This document shows positions 28,400 through 36,805 of a stretch of 64,000 nucleotides of DNA, piece by piece. Origin of the DNA: Candidatus Geothermarchaeum rappei. GTDB taxonomy: Archaea > Thermoproteota > Nitrososphaeria > Geothermarchaeales > JDFR-13. The notes under the pieces are model-generated. The model worked only from the letters and a program-made list of their open reading frames with translations, did no database searches and was not told the origin of the DNA. The position numbers were made by a program, and so were the translations under genes. Numbering within the stretch: position 1 is the stretch's first letter; each line of letters starts with the position of its first letter. The stretch lies in contig MTMB02000001.1 of assembly GCA_002011085.2 (NCBI GenBank), forward strand, positions 105,820 to 169,819. The letters are read 5' to 3'.

Positions 28400-28762
28400 A
28401 TGAATGGAGTTTCAGGATGGTTGAAGAACCTGGTGAAGGATAGGAAGAGGCTCACAAAGTATGTGTTCTTCTTCAACTTGATACTTGTTTTAGCAGTTTT
28501 CTCGTCTTTCGTATTCGTAGCTGCAGCTGAGGCTACTCAAACTAACGGTGTCTTCCAAGGAGACAAGTTTGTAGGCGCTGGGATAGCCGTAGCCGGCTCT
28601 ACATTGGGTGCTGGTATAGCCTTGTTCGGTACAGCTAGCTCCGGTTTCGCGGCTATCGTTGAGAAGTCTGAGTTAGCTACATGGCTCTTGCTAATCGCGG
28701 GTCTGGGAGAGGGTGTAGCTATCTACGGGCTTATCATCGCTATCATGATACTGGGCGCCTAA
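28400..28762 (+). CDS. atpK: V/A-type ATP synthase subunit K (proteolipid c-ring)
   Basis: This is the proteolipid that forms the rotating membrane ring. The last 70 residues are a two-helix hairpin: the first helix is Gly/Ala-rich (VGAGIAVAGSTLGAGIALFG) and the second carries the ion-binding Glu104 in GLGEGVAIYGLII. In front of this is an unusual 45-residue extension with five basic residues, a hydrophobic run (about residues 21-43) and an alanine-rich AAAEA. It looks like a signal peptide or an extra membrane helix. The minimal c-subunit is about 75 residues, so the extension nearly doubles the protein. It may be cleaved, giving a normal hairpin. Confidence 0.93.
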   Translation: MNGVSGWLKNLVKDRKRLTKYVFFFNLILVLAVFSSFVFVAAAEATQTNGVFQGDKFVGAGIAVAGSTLGAGIALFGTASSGFAAIVEKSELATWLLLIAGLGEGVAIYGLIIAIMILGA

Positions 28763-28806
28763 GCCCTCTCCAGAATTTTTATCGTTAATCGCTATCTTTA
28801 TCACAC

Positions 28807-28826
28807 AAAACTAGCTAGTTTTTTTA
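28807..28826 (+). terminator. Palindrome followed by a T-run after the ATPase genes
   Basis: AAAACTAGCTAGTTTT (28807-28822) is a perfect palindrome and runs straight into further T residues, 45 bases after the subunit K stop. Archaeal termination depends mainly on the T-run. The palindrome could form a six-pair stem with an AGCT loop. It lies between convergent genes, so it could act on either strand. Confidence 0.4.
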
Positions 28827-28861
28827 TTCTATCCTCATTTATCTACTTGGCATAGCGTCAT

Positions 28862-29635
28862 CTAGATAACAGGTTTCTTGGCAGCTGTTACCACTATAGT
28901 CGTATATCCTATCATCCTAAACTCAGGCCTTATCTTTCCCTTTTTAGCCTGAAGCTTTCTATAGAAGATTTCTATCGCTTCTATATCGGTAAAGTATGTA
29001 TTTAGCTCATCAAGAACCTTATCCAACTGATTATATGTAGGAATTATAAGAGCTATATAGCTCCCTGGCTTAAGTGCATCATATACCTTCTTGAGGATTG
29101 TCCATGGCGAATCTATATCTATGATACCGGCATCGTACTCGTTATTAGGTAACTCGACATTTCTAAAGTCCATTACATGTAGGTTAACAACATCGCTACC
29201 AGGTATCCGCATAATATTCTTCCTAGCCGCTTTAGCAATATCCTCACGTTTTTCATAGGTATCTATCCTGCCGACACCGTTCAAGATCCATGTTAATGCA
29301 GTTGTAATTGCTCCGCTACCAGTACCGACTTCAAGAATATTGTATCCAGGCTTTATCCCAAGCCTAAGAATTATATATCCAATATCCTTTGGATAGACTA
29401 TCTGCGTTGGTCTACCAGACTTCATTATATAATCTATAATGCTTGGCCTTAGGATTATCAGCTCCTTACCCTTATGCGTCTCAATAATCGAGCCATATTC
29501 CATTCCTATAACATTACCTAAATCGATCTCCCCATGATGCGTATAGAACCTCTTATCCTTCTCAACCTTAACCAGCCACTTCCTCTGTTTTTTATCCATT
29601 AATAGGATATAGTCTTCCTCTTTAACCGTAGTCAT
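28862..29635 (-). CDS. trmI: tRNA (adenine-N1)-methyltransferase TrmI
   Basis: Archaeal TrmI methylates N1 of adenines 57 and 58 in the T-loop of tRNA, which stabilises it at high temperature. The 257-residue protein has the family's N-terminal beta domain. A Rossmann methyltransferase core follows, with motif I LEVGTGSGAITTALTW and the downstream DIDSPW (motif IV, usually D-x-P-x-P-W). It has the RPSIIDYIMKSGRPTQIVYPKDIGYII segment characteristic of TrmI. I chose the ATG at 29635, preceded by AGGAGA, over an upstream TTG. Confidence 0.92.
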   Translation of the reverse strand: MTTVKEEDYILLMDKKQRKWLVKVEKDKRFYTHHGEIDLGNVIGMEYGSIIETHKGKELIILRPSIIDYIMKSGRPTQIVYPKDIGYIILRLGIKPGYNILEVGTGSGAITTALTWILNGVGRIDTYEKREDIAKAARKNIMRIPGSDVVNLHVMDFRNVELPNNEYDAGIIDIDSPWTILKKVYDALKPGSYIALIIPTYNQLDKVLDELNTYFTDIEAIEIFYRKLQAKKGKIRPEFRMIGYTTIVVTAAKKPVI

Positions 29636-29724
29636 TTCTCCTAACAAATTGTGATATTCTCCATAGGATTTAAATAGATTTAAATAAACAGATTGGAGAT
29701 GGTAGATGGGGGATAAAAAGCTGT

Positions 29725-31056
29725 TTAAGGTAGATAGAGCTTCTCAAACTCCTTAAGGTGGCGGGATGAAGTCTTATAGTCGCTGAACAATCGTGAAGCC
29801 TGATCCACTATCTCGATATCCGCTTCATCCTTACTATGTATCTCAGTCAATTCCTTGATGGGCGCCAAGAGCATTATTGAATATCTTAAGCTGTTTTTCT
29901 CTGCTAGGTCCACAAGCTTCTCAACAGCCTCTTCACTGATCTTTATCCGCTCTTCCCTGATCCTGATCTTTATGATCTCACGCATCTCATCCCTGTTATA
30001 AGGCTCCGTTATGATTATCAACAGTCTATCGAGGAGATCCATAGGTATCCCATGAGGAGAGACTAGGTCGGTTCCACGTATCTTTGAGAACCCTCTGTTT
30101 GATGCGAAGATTATGATTGGAGCCATCTCACTCTCCAGAGCCCTGTTGAGGAATGCAAACGCCTCTATATCCAGCATATGTATCTCATCGACAAATAGGA
30201 CTCCGGGTATTATCTCAGCCCTGCCTTCCTCAACCATATTCTTGACCCATTCATCCACCTCCCTCCTGACATCACTGCTTATCTCCTTCCCCTCCCCTGC
30301 AAATATGAGGCTGAGGAGGCTTCCTCCACGGGCTCTCCTCATATCTATCTCATGGAGCGTCATTACATATACAAATTCCCTCTCTTTGATTAGTGGACCT
30401 CTAGGCCTCTCAACATATTCTTCTCCCTCGATGTCATATAGCCTTGGGCTGTCCTTAGACCTACCTATCTTCATCACTTTACCCGTCTCCTTATCTATCA
30501 TTATGACATCTCCTTCTTGGATACCTTGCTGTAGAAAAGCCATTGCAATCTCCATTCCAGCGCTGAAGGTCTTCTCTTCATCGGTCGTGGCGAGAGTTAT
30601 CTTAATGCTCTGTGGAACCTGCTGATATGGATTATATGGGTGGGGCGCCATCTTCAGCTCTATCTTCTTCACTTCTCCCTCAATAACCTCTCTTAAGTCC
30701 TTGATCTTGACTCCAATAGCTTTTCTAATGGCTCTCATCAATACCTCTGTCTTACTCATCTCAGACGAGTATATCTCTGATCCGCTTAGGGATATAAAGG
30801 GCACGTCCCTCCCGAGTTCCCTAGCTATTCCAATTGCAATCGCTGTCTTACCGGTACCAGGTGGCCCAGATATCAGTATTGCCCTGCCAGCCATCTTCCC
30901 TCTTTTAATCATCCTCACAATTATGTATGCTGCTTCCCTAGCCCTTGTCTGGCCGACCATACCCTGTGCAATAAACTTGGCTTTTCCATCCTCTATACCC
31001 AGCCCCTTTATATGGGTGTGTGCACCGATCCTCTCAAATTTAATTGACAGACTCAT
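29725..31056 (-). CDS. TIP49/RuvBL-type AAA+ ATPase
   Basis: This is an archaeal homologue of eukaryotic RuvBL1/2 (TIP49, pontin/reptin), which act in chromatin remodelling and in box C/D snoRNP and other complex assembly. The 443-residue protein has Walker A GPPGTGKTA and Walker B LFVDEIHML. The family-specific insertion domain (about residues 110-285) lies between them. The N-terminal SHTHI-like GAHTHIKGLG and GQTRAREAAYIIVRMIK match eukaryotic TIP49. The ATG at 31056 is preceded by GGGGGTG; a longer in-frame reading back to 31101 is less likely. It is found in a subset of archaea, and the archaeal role is not well established. Confidence 0.93.
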   Translation of the reverse strand: MSLSIKFERIGAHTHIKGLGIEDGKAKFIAQGMVGQTRAREAAYIIVRMIKRGKMAGRAILISGPPGTGKTAIAIGIARELGRDVPFISLSGSEIYSSEMSKTEVLMRAIRKAIGVKIKDLREVIEGEVKKIELKMAPHPYNPYQQVPQSIKITLATTDEEKTFSAGMEIAMAFLQQGIQEGDVIMIDKETGKVMKIGRSKDSPRLYDIEGEEYVERPRGPLIKEREFVYVMTLHEIDMRRARGGSLLSLIFAGEGKEISSDVRREVDEWVKNMVEEGRAEIIPGVLFVDEIHMLDIEAFAFLNRALESEMAPIIIFASNRGFSKIRGTDLVSPHGIPMDLLDRLLIIITEPYNRDEMREIIKIRIREERIKISEEAVEKLVDLAEKNSLRYSIMLLAPIKELTEIHSKDEADIEIVDQASRLFSDYKTSSRHLKEFEKLYLP

Positions 31057-31217
31057 CTCCACACCCCCTCTACATGACGTTATTCGAGGTATTTTCTCCA
31101 AATTACTATGATTAAAAAATTTTCCTTTATAAAATCTTGACTACATTTCTAATCCTTTTTTCCAACTTATAGTTATGTATATTTAGTTGTAGTGGTAAGT
31201 GGGGGTCGGATAAATTA

Positions 31218-32192
31218 ATGTATGGAGGAGACTGTAACAAGAGCCATGATAATGTCTATAGTTATCTAGAATGGCTTTTTCCAAGTAGGCTGGATGCCCT
31301 GGCCACGGTATGTAAAAAATTATTTGATGGAGTTGATGTTGAAAAAGCTGATTTACTGTATGATATTTTCTCTATGAGGCTTGGAGACAAATGTAGGGAG
31401 GAGATTAGGGAAAGGCTTGATGAGTTGATTTTGAAAGTGGGTGAAGATGCTGTTCTCCGTCAGATAAACAGGGAGATAAACACTTTTCTAACGGATGTTA
31501 GTGGTAAGCTAATAAAACATTTGTCAGATATTAACATAGTCTTTGATGACTATAGCCTGGAACCCTCTGCATTTACAATGGGTCTTAGGAGGAATATTAG
31601 GAGAATATATAAGAAAACGGCATTCTTATCAATGCCGGGGTTATCCAAAGTACTTAATATGGTCTACCTCTACCCAGTGGCAATCGAATACATAGAGGGT
31701 GTCCGCGACCTATTTTCACGTTTCAGCGGCACCTTAGTAATGCTTGATGAATATGATGTAATGCTGGTGAAGAGGGTCCTCATGCATGGTGGAGAGACAG
31801 TCTCATTATCCAAGTTTTTAGTGGGTCTCCTTGATAGCGACAGGGTTTTCCTAGAGCGCACCGCTGAACTTGATATAGGTATATTGACCCCGTGTAACGA
31901 ATATCTAGACATTGATCTAAAGAACTATCTATATATCCTCGATGGCATGCCCAATATCAATTATACTCTCTCAGATGAATGTGTATCCTCGGTCTACCCG
32001 TCATTAATAGATAAAGCCGCTGGAAACCTCGGTATAGAAACCATTTTAGGATTGTTTAGAGGCACGAGCCCTAAGATTCTGTTGACAATAGACCCATATT
32101 TCAATAAGGCTCTGCATATAGTTGCTAGGGGAAAACCCTTTGTAGTAGGTTTTCTACCAAACTTGGTTACTAGAGTTATGAGTAAGGTATAA
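31218..32192 (+). CDS. Unknown protein, 324 residues
   Basis: I do not recognise this protein. It is predicted to be soluble and mostly helical in its first 170 residues (many Arg/Lys/Leu heptads), then mixed. It has four cysteines scattered without a metal motif (Cys6, Cys27 and two later ones). It lacks a signal peptide and membrane helices. It lies 28 bases upstream of the ribose-bisphosphate isomerase gene on the same strand and is probably cotranscribed with it. Codon usage looks like that of its neighbours. Its link to nucleotide salvage is positional only. Confidence 0.65.
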   Translation: MYGGDCNKSHDNVYSYLEWLFPSRLDALATVCKKLFDGVDVEKADLLYDIFSMRLGDKCREEIRERLDELILKVGEDAVLRQINREINTFLTDVSGKLIKHLSDINIVFDDYSLEPSAFTMGLRRNIRRIYKKTAFLSMPGLSKVLNMVYLYPVAIEYIEGVRDLFSRFSGTLVMLDEYDVMLVKRVLMHGGETVSLSKFLVGLLDSDRVFLERTAELDIGILTPCNEYLDIDLKNYLYILDGMPNINYTLSDECVSSVYPSLIDKAAGNLGIETILGLFRGTSPKILLTIDPYFNKALHIVARGKPFVVGFLPNLVTRVMSKV

Positions 32193-32220
32193 CTATCCTT
32201 TTAATTAGGTGGTTGTTGAG

Positions 32221-33198
32221 ATGGATAACGAATTCCCCACTAAATTCTATGAGATAGTCGAAGGCATTAAGGATATGCGTATAAGGGGAGCTGGCAGAAT
32301 AGCTAGGGCGGCTGTAAATGCATTAGTTATAGCCAGTGACTCAATAGAGACTGGGGATGTAGATGAATATATTAGGCGTGTTAAAAACGCTGCTAAGATA
32401 CTTGTTGAGACCCGGCCCACAGCCGTTTCTCTGCCTAACGGCCTCCGATATGTATTGAATAAGGTCTTGAGCGACTATAGAAGTGGCATATCAAAAGTAA
32501 GTCAGCTTAAAGATAATCTAAGAAAATATGCTGAGGATTTTGTCAAGATCTCGAATGAGGCTATTAAAAGAATAGCTGAGTATGGCGCTGGTAGGATTGA
32601 AGATGGAGATGTTATAATGACACACTGTAATAGTAGCGCCGCGATATCGGTGATAATATCTGCGTACAAGGCTGGTAAGGATATAGAGGTCTATGCGACG
32701 GAGACCAGGCCCCGTTTCCAAGGGAGGCTTACGGCAAAGATGCTTAGTGATGCAGGGATAGATGTCACCCTGATAGTCGATTCAGCGGTTAGATACTTCA
32801 TGAATAAAGTGGATAAAGTAGTCGTGGGTGCGGACGCTATTGCAGCAAATGGGGCTGTTGTAAATAAGATAGGTACTTCAATGGTTGCCCTGGCAGCGCA
32901 TGAGGCTAGAGTGCCTTTTATGGTCGCAGCTGAAACCTATAAATTCAGTCCAGATACCCTATTTGGAAAGCTTATAGTTATTGAGGAAAGGCCTTACACA
33001 GAGGTTGTTCCAGAGAAATGGCTTAGTAACAAGCCGAAGATCAGGGTTAGAAACCCTGCTTTTGACGTGACTCCACCTGAGTATATAGATTTAATAATAA
33101 CTGAGATAGGTGTGTTGAACCCAGCTGTATTTCCATTTATAATCAGAGATCGATTTGGAGTCTTCTATTCTGAGCTGGAGCCTTGGGAAGACTCGTAG
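32221..33198 (+). CDS. Ribose-1,5-bisphosphate isomerase
   Basis: This enzyme converts ribose-1,5-bisphosphate to ribulose-1,5-bisphosphate in the archaeal AMP salvage pathway. It belongs to the eIF2B-alpha/MtnA fold. Signature segments are IRGAGRIARAA, THCNSSAAISVI, ATETRPRFQGRLTA, DSAVRYFMNKVDKVVVGADAIAANGAVVNKIGT and PFMVAAETYKF. The neighbouring convergent AMP phosphorylase makes its substrate, which supports this over an initiation-factor role. The ATG at 32221 follows AGGTGG; a GTG at 32209 is in frame but less likely. No RuBisCO gene is in the window. Confidence 0.92.
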   Translation: MDNEFPTKFYEIVEGIKDMRIRGAGRIARAAVNALVIASDSIETGDVDEYIRRVKNAAKILVETRPTAVSLPNGLRYVLNKVLSDYRSGISKVSQLKDNLRKYAEDFVKISNEAIKRIAEYGAGRIEDGDVIMTHCNSSAAISVIISAYKAGKDIEVYATETRPRFQGRLTAKMLSDAGIDVTLIVDSAVRYFMNKVDKVVVGADAIAANGAVVNKIGTSMVALAAHEARVPFMVAAETYKFSPDTLFGKLIVIEERPYTEVVPEKWLSNKPKIRVRNPAFDVTPPEYIDLIITEIGVLNPAVFPFIIRDRFGVFYSELEPWEDS

Positions 33199-34757
33199 TG
33201 TGAAAATGTGTATATCTGTCTCTCCGGTATTGTTCTAAGCAACATACCCTCTATAACTATTGGAGGCATTGTCTCCAACACGCTTATCGCATCCTGAAGT
33301 CTCACACTTCTCTCAGCATAGATCTCAAGTATCTTGTCCCTAGCAGTAACCTTTCTCCCCCTCTTGACGTGTAGTATTAATCCAGCGCCCTTATCTTTAG
33401 GCGCTCCCGCTGCCCTAGCTATTTCCTTTAGAGCCCTATTCGATACTTGGGTTACGAAGCCATCGACCGGTGCATAAACCTCATACTTATATTCTCCCAA
33501 AGGTATTTCCTCAGGCTTTATATTGGGATTTCCTCCCTGTGCCTCAATTATCTCCTTCATCTTCTCATATGCTTTTCCACTGTATAATATCTCTTTAGCC
33601 ATCTGATGACCCATTCCCAACGGGGCTTTCCCACTCATCTCAAGCAATAGTCCAGCGAGGCTACAAGACTTTTCAACGAGGCTGGCGGGAGCCTCTTTGG
33701 GTTTTATCAACGCCTCTAAAGCCTCCTTAGCCTCTAGAGCAGGTCCAATGTTATGCCCCACCGGCTGTTCACCATATGTTATTCCCGCCTGTACTCTTAT
33801 CCCAATTCTATTACCTAGTTCAATCACTTTTCTCGCGAAGTCTATAGCCTTATCTATACTCTCCATCTTAGTCTCCTTACCCACTGGGATATCCAGAACC
33901 ATTGTATTTATACCCGCAGCCATCTTCTTACCCATGATGCTTGCAAGCATCTGTGGAACCGGGTCTAGGCCCATGATCCTCTCAACCCTTATTATAATAT
34001 CATCCGCAGGTGCTAGGTTGAGGGCCCCACCCCATATTAAGGCGCCATTAGTCTTTTCAGCTACTTTCTTAAACTCCTCTACACTCAGATTTACATCAGC
34101 TAGTACCTCCATAGTATCTGCTGTTCCAGATGGGCTTGTAATCGCTCTACTTGATGTCTTTGGTATCAATAAGCCTGATGCAGCTATAATTGGTACTATA
34201 AGGAGGCTCACCTTATTCCCCGGGACGCCTCCTATACTATGCTTGTCATATGCAGGCTTGTTAAACTCTATTATCTCACCGCTTTCATATATTGCCCGGG
34301 TAAGATATTCTATCTCATCCATATCCATACCATAGAACTGCTCTGACAAGACAAAACTCATTATTTCTACTTTACCAACGGTGCCTTCAACCATCTCATC
34401 TATAATTGTCTTTATCTTCATCTGATCCAGCTTCCCACCCTTCATCTTCTCCTTTATATAGTCTATGCTCTTAGGAGGCGGTGCCTGGGTTATCTTTATA
34501 GGACTGGCCTCCGAGACATCTATCTTCCTTGCTATTCTAGAAGATAATATAATCCTGCCTCTCTCCACCAAGTCTCTTGACAGTATTAGGGTTGCAGTAG
34601 TCTTTAGATTTGATTTTGCTGGGTCATATACAAAAACCTTATCCCCGGCTTTAAGCTCTAGCTCCTCAGCATCCTCATGATTAATAATTACTATAGCCTC
34701 ATCTATCGTCAGATCCTTTATCGAGGCCGTTAAAACATCCCTCTTTTCCTCTTTCAT
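33165..34757 (-). CDS. deoA: AMP phosphorylase (thymidine-phosphorylase family)
   Basis: This enzyme cleaves AMP and other nucleoside 5'-monophosphates with phosphate, giving ribose-1,5-bisphosphate and the free base. The 530-residue protein has the archaeal-specific N-terminal domain of about 85 residues, the family motif region YDKHSIGGVPGNKVSLLIVPIIAASGLLIPKTSSRAITSPSGTADTMEVL, and the C-terminal beta domain. The N-terminal extension separates AMP phosphorylases from bacterial thymidine phosphorylase. Its 3' end overlaps that of the ribose-bisphosphate isomerase gene by 34 bases on the opposite strand. Confidence 0.93.
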   Translation of the reverse strand: MKEEKRDVLTASIKDLTIDEAIVIINHEDAEELELKAGDKVFVYDPAKSNLKTTATLILSRDLVERGRIILSSRIARKIDVSEASPIKITQAPPPKSIDYIKEKMKGGKLDQMKIKTIIDEMVEGTVGKVEIMSFVLSEQFYGMDMDEIEYLTRAIYESGEIIEFNKPAYDKHSIGGVPGNKVSLLIVPIIAASGLLIPKTSSRAITSPSGTADTMEVLADVNLSVEEFKKVAEKTNGALIWGGALNLAPADDIIIRVERIMGLDPVPQMLASIMGKKMAAGINTMVLDIPVGKETKMESIDKAIDFARKVIELGNRIGIRVQAGITYGEQPVGHNIGPALEAKEALEALIKPKEAPASLVEKSCSLAGLLLEMSGKAPLGMGHQMAKEILYSGKAYEKMKEIIEAQGGNPNIKPEEIPLGEYKYEVYAPVDGFVTQVSNRALKEIARAAGAPKDKGAGLILHVKRGRKVTARDKILEIYAERSVRLQDAISVLETMPPIVIEGMLLRTIPERQIYTFSHYESSQGSSSE

Positions 34758-34806
34758 AGAAATATAGATATTGCCTCGACAATATACAAATATTTAGTCT
34801 TTTAAT

Positions 34807-34850
34807 ATGGATATGTGATTTTTATTACTCTTTATATCCATTTTCACATA
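34807..34850. repeat. Two interleaved inverted repeats in a divergent promoter region
   Basis: ATGGATAT (34807-34814) pairs with ATATCCAT (34834-34841), and TATGTGA (34812-34818) pairs with TCACATA (34844-34850). The two pairings interleave and cannot both form at once. The region lies between the divergent AMP phosphorylase and PhoU-like genes. It may hold operator sites. AT-rich sequence makes chance palindromes common, so confidence is low. Confidence 0.3.
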
Positions 34851-34876
34851 TAATTATCTATGGTGAGGGATGGAAA

Positions 34877-35521
34877 GTGTATAGAGACGTAGAGTTGGAG
34901 GCCAGACGTCAGATAATAAGTTATCTACAGGACTTCTCCAGGATCATGGTCGAGATAAGTGGAATGGTCGTTAAACTCTTGGAGTATACAATGGAGGAGA
35001 AGACCGAGAACCTAGGGCTTTTATATAAGGAAGTTAAGAAGCTTGATAAGGAGGCGTCTGACCTCCAGAAAGTCATTACAAATGAGATACTAAAATCAAA
35101 ACCATTTCTACCTAATAGTGAGGCGATATATACCCTGGTTATAACAATGGGTGATATAGTTAACTCAATAGATGGCGCCGGCTACAGGGCGTCGCATCTA
35201 TCTATAGAAACAATCGAAAATGAGTATTTGGATGATCTTAAGGAGATTGCTGTTAAGGTTCATGACGAGATAGACGCCTTTAGAGAAGCCATATACCTGC
35301 TTGCATATAATCCCGCTGGGTTGAGAAACGCTATAGAGAAGATATATGCACTGGAGCATGAGGTCGATGAGGTATATAGAGGTAGCCTATCATACCTATT
35401 TCTAACTGGTAAGGATGGAATAAATATTCTTAAATGGATCGAGATAGCAGAGAGGCTGGAGAATGCAGCCGATAATGTTGAGAAGGCCGCAGATATCCTA
35501 ACCACCTTTTTAATGGGATGA
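34877..35521 (+). CDS. PhoU-like protein (DUF47 family)
   Basis: This 214-residue all-helical protein has the PhoU/DUF47 pattern of acidic helices, including KEVKKLDKEASDLQKVI, DIVNSIDGAGYRASHL and the C-terminal IEIAERLENAADNVEKAADIL, whose E..xD and NAADxxE residues bind metal in the family. DUF47 proteins usually sit beside Pit-type phosphate permeases and regulate phosphate uptake. No permease is adjacent here. The only start compatible with the frame is the GTG at 34877, preceded by GAGGGA; upstream ATGs run into stops. Confidence 0.85.
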   Translation: MYRDVELEARRQIISYLQDFSRIMVEISGMVVKLLEYTMEEKTENLGLLYKEVKKLDKEASDLQKVITNEILKSKPFLPNSEAIYTLVITMGDIVNSIDGAGYRASHLSIETIENEYLDDLKEIAVKVHDEIDAFREAIYLLAYNPAGLRNAIEKIYALEHEVDEVYRGSLSYLFLTGKDGINILKWIEIAERLENAADNVEKAADILTTFLMG

Positions 35522-35686
35522 CCCACCCCAATACTAATTAGACCATGGTGTTTCGCGTTGAAAAACTTGAGACGTCTCTCTGCAGATGCCCATCATCACA
35601 CGCTATAAAGCCTTTACGTTATACCTTAGAAGAATAAAGTATTAAATAATATTTTTTTGGCAGAGCCTATATAGTTTTAGATTACA

Positions 35687-36247
35687 ATGGCAGTGGATAG
35701 AAAAGCCTTAGGATACTTCTATGGTACTAGGGTTGTTATCTGGAATATTGAGGATGCTAGACGTATATGGTCACTGGGCTATTTCGGTAAGCCTATGGGA
35801 ATTCCCAAGCCAAAGGCCCCTGATTTCGAGTCTCCTCTCCTCCTAGATCTACTCGAAGCCTTTTATCTTCATGAGAAGGGATATATAGAGATATTAGATG
35901 AAAAGGCCTCCTCAATTTCCCAAGGTGATCTCCTAAGGCTATGTAGGAGGTCGTATGCCGATTTCGACGAGAAATATCTTGTATATAGAGATCTCAGGGA
36001 CAGGGGCTTAGTTGTATTATCTGGTTTGAAGTTTGGTGTGGATTTCGCGGTTTATAGGAAGGGGCCTGGTTTAGAACACGCTCCCTATTTAATAGATGTT
36101 GTTTCTCAGAACTATCTCATTAGTGGAGATGACTTAATTAGGGCAGGGCGGTTAGCGACTACAGTAAGGAAGAGATTCATTTTAGCTGTACCAAATTTAG
36201 TTGATAAAAAAGTTAGATATATTATGTTTTCTTGGTGGAGGCCCTAG
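35687..36247 (+). CDS. endA: tRNA-splicing endonuclease, catalytic subunit
   Basis: EndA cuts bulge-helix-bulge motifs in pre-tRNA and other RNAs. The 186-residue protein has the catalytic triad Tyr123 (GVDFAVY), His131 (EHAPYLIDV) and Lys162 (TVRKRFILAVP) in normal spacing, with the usual N-terminal mixed domain. This single-domain size fits the crenarchaeal heterotetrameric enzyme, in which a second, non-catalytic subunit is encoded elsewhere. That enzyme class tolerates relaxed motifs and non-canonical intron positions, which is relevant to the tRNA-Glu at 58171-58268. The stop codon region overlaps the convergent Hsp20 gene by 4 bases. Confidence 0.93.
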   Translation: MAVDRKALGYFYGTRVVIWNIEDARRIWSLGYFGKPMGIPKPKAPDFESPLLLDLLEAFYLHEKGYIEILDEKASSISQGDLLRLCRRSYADFDEKYLVYRDLRDRGLVVLSGLKFGVDFAVYRKGPGLEHAPYLIDVVSQNYLISGDDLIRAGRLATTVRKRFILAVPNLVDKKVRYIMFSWWRP

Positions 36248-36780
36248 TCTTCCTCCTCAACTATCTCAATCTTCTTCTTAGATACCTCCTCCCTCTTCTT
36301 AGGCACTGTAATGATAAGGATTCCGTTGTTTAACTTGGCTTTCATATCCTCTATATTGCTATTCGCTGGAATTCTAATCCTCACCGAATACTTTTTGTAT
36401 GGGGTCTTGGCTTTCACATGTAGGTTTCCTCCCTTAATCTCGACATCGATATTGTCTTTTTTAGCTCCAGCCAGTTCAACAACGATCTCGTAGTGATCTC
36501 CTTTATCAATTATATCGTATACTGGCGTAGCCTCCTCAGAGATCTTTATACCATATGGCTGCACCGGCTTCACGTTTCCAAAGAACTTTACCTCAGGCTT
36601 CTCCATCCCGCTTTTCCATCTATATGTGAATCCAAAGACCAGTGGCTCTCCCCTCTTCTCGAGGTCCGATATGTATTCTGGCCTCACCCTCGTTAACTCG
36701 GTAATTATCTTCCTAATCCTCCTCATCTCCTCCTTAAACAACTTATCAATCTCATCAAAGAAGTCATCTTCGAACGCCAT
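36244..36780 (-). CDS. Small heat-shock protein, Hsp20/alpha-crystallin family
   Basis: This 178-residue chaperone has an alpha-crystallin domain from about residue 82 to 165. The domain includes VYDIIDKGDHYEIVVELAGAKKDNIDVEIKGGNLHVKA and the conserved LNNGILIITVPKK (the A-x-x-x-n-G-v-L element). An I-x-I motif in KIEIV near the C-terminus supports oligomer assembly. The N-terminal arm is rich in Phe and acidic residues. The start has a GGGGGTGATGG just upstream. It forms large oligomers in the cytoplasm that hold unfolding proteins. Confidence 0.92.
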   Translation of the reverse strand: MAFEDDFFDEIDKLFKEEMRRIRKIITELTRVRPEYISDLEKRGEPLVFGFTYRWKSGMEKPEVKFFGNVKPVQPYGIKISEEATPVYDIIDKGDHYEIVVELAGAKKDNIDVEIKGGNLHVKAKTPYKKYSVRIRIPANSNIEDMKAKLNNGILIITVPKKREEVSKKKIEIVEEED

Positions 36781-36805
36781 GATCCATCACCCCCATTTTA
36801 TCTAT

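Noticed and set aside
30113-30625. 170-codon open frame on the plus strand inside the TIP49 gene
   Set aside because: It is antisense to a conserved gene, Ser/Ile/Leu-rich in the way of frame shadows, with no ribosome site or family motif.
33697-34335. 212-codon open frame antisense to AMP phosphorylase
   Set aside because: The sense frame is a well-conserved enzyme, and the antisense translation looks hydrophobic only because of codon complementarity.
35570-35599. Palindrome GAGACGTCTC plus a minus-strand GTGATGA before endA
   Set aside because: The boxes lack a CTGA partner, and the 10-bp palindrome is isolated and has no clear relation to either promoter.
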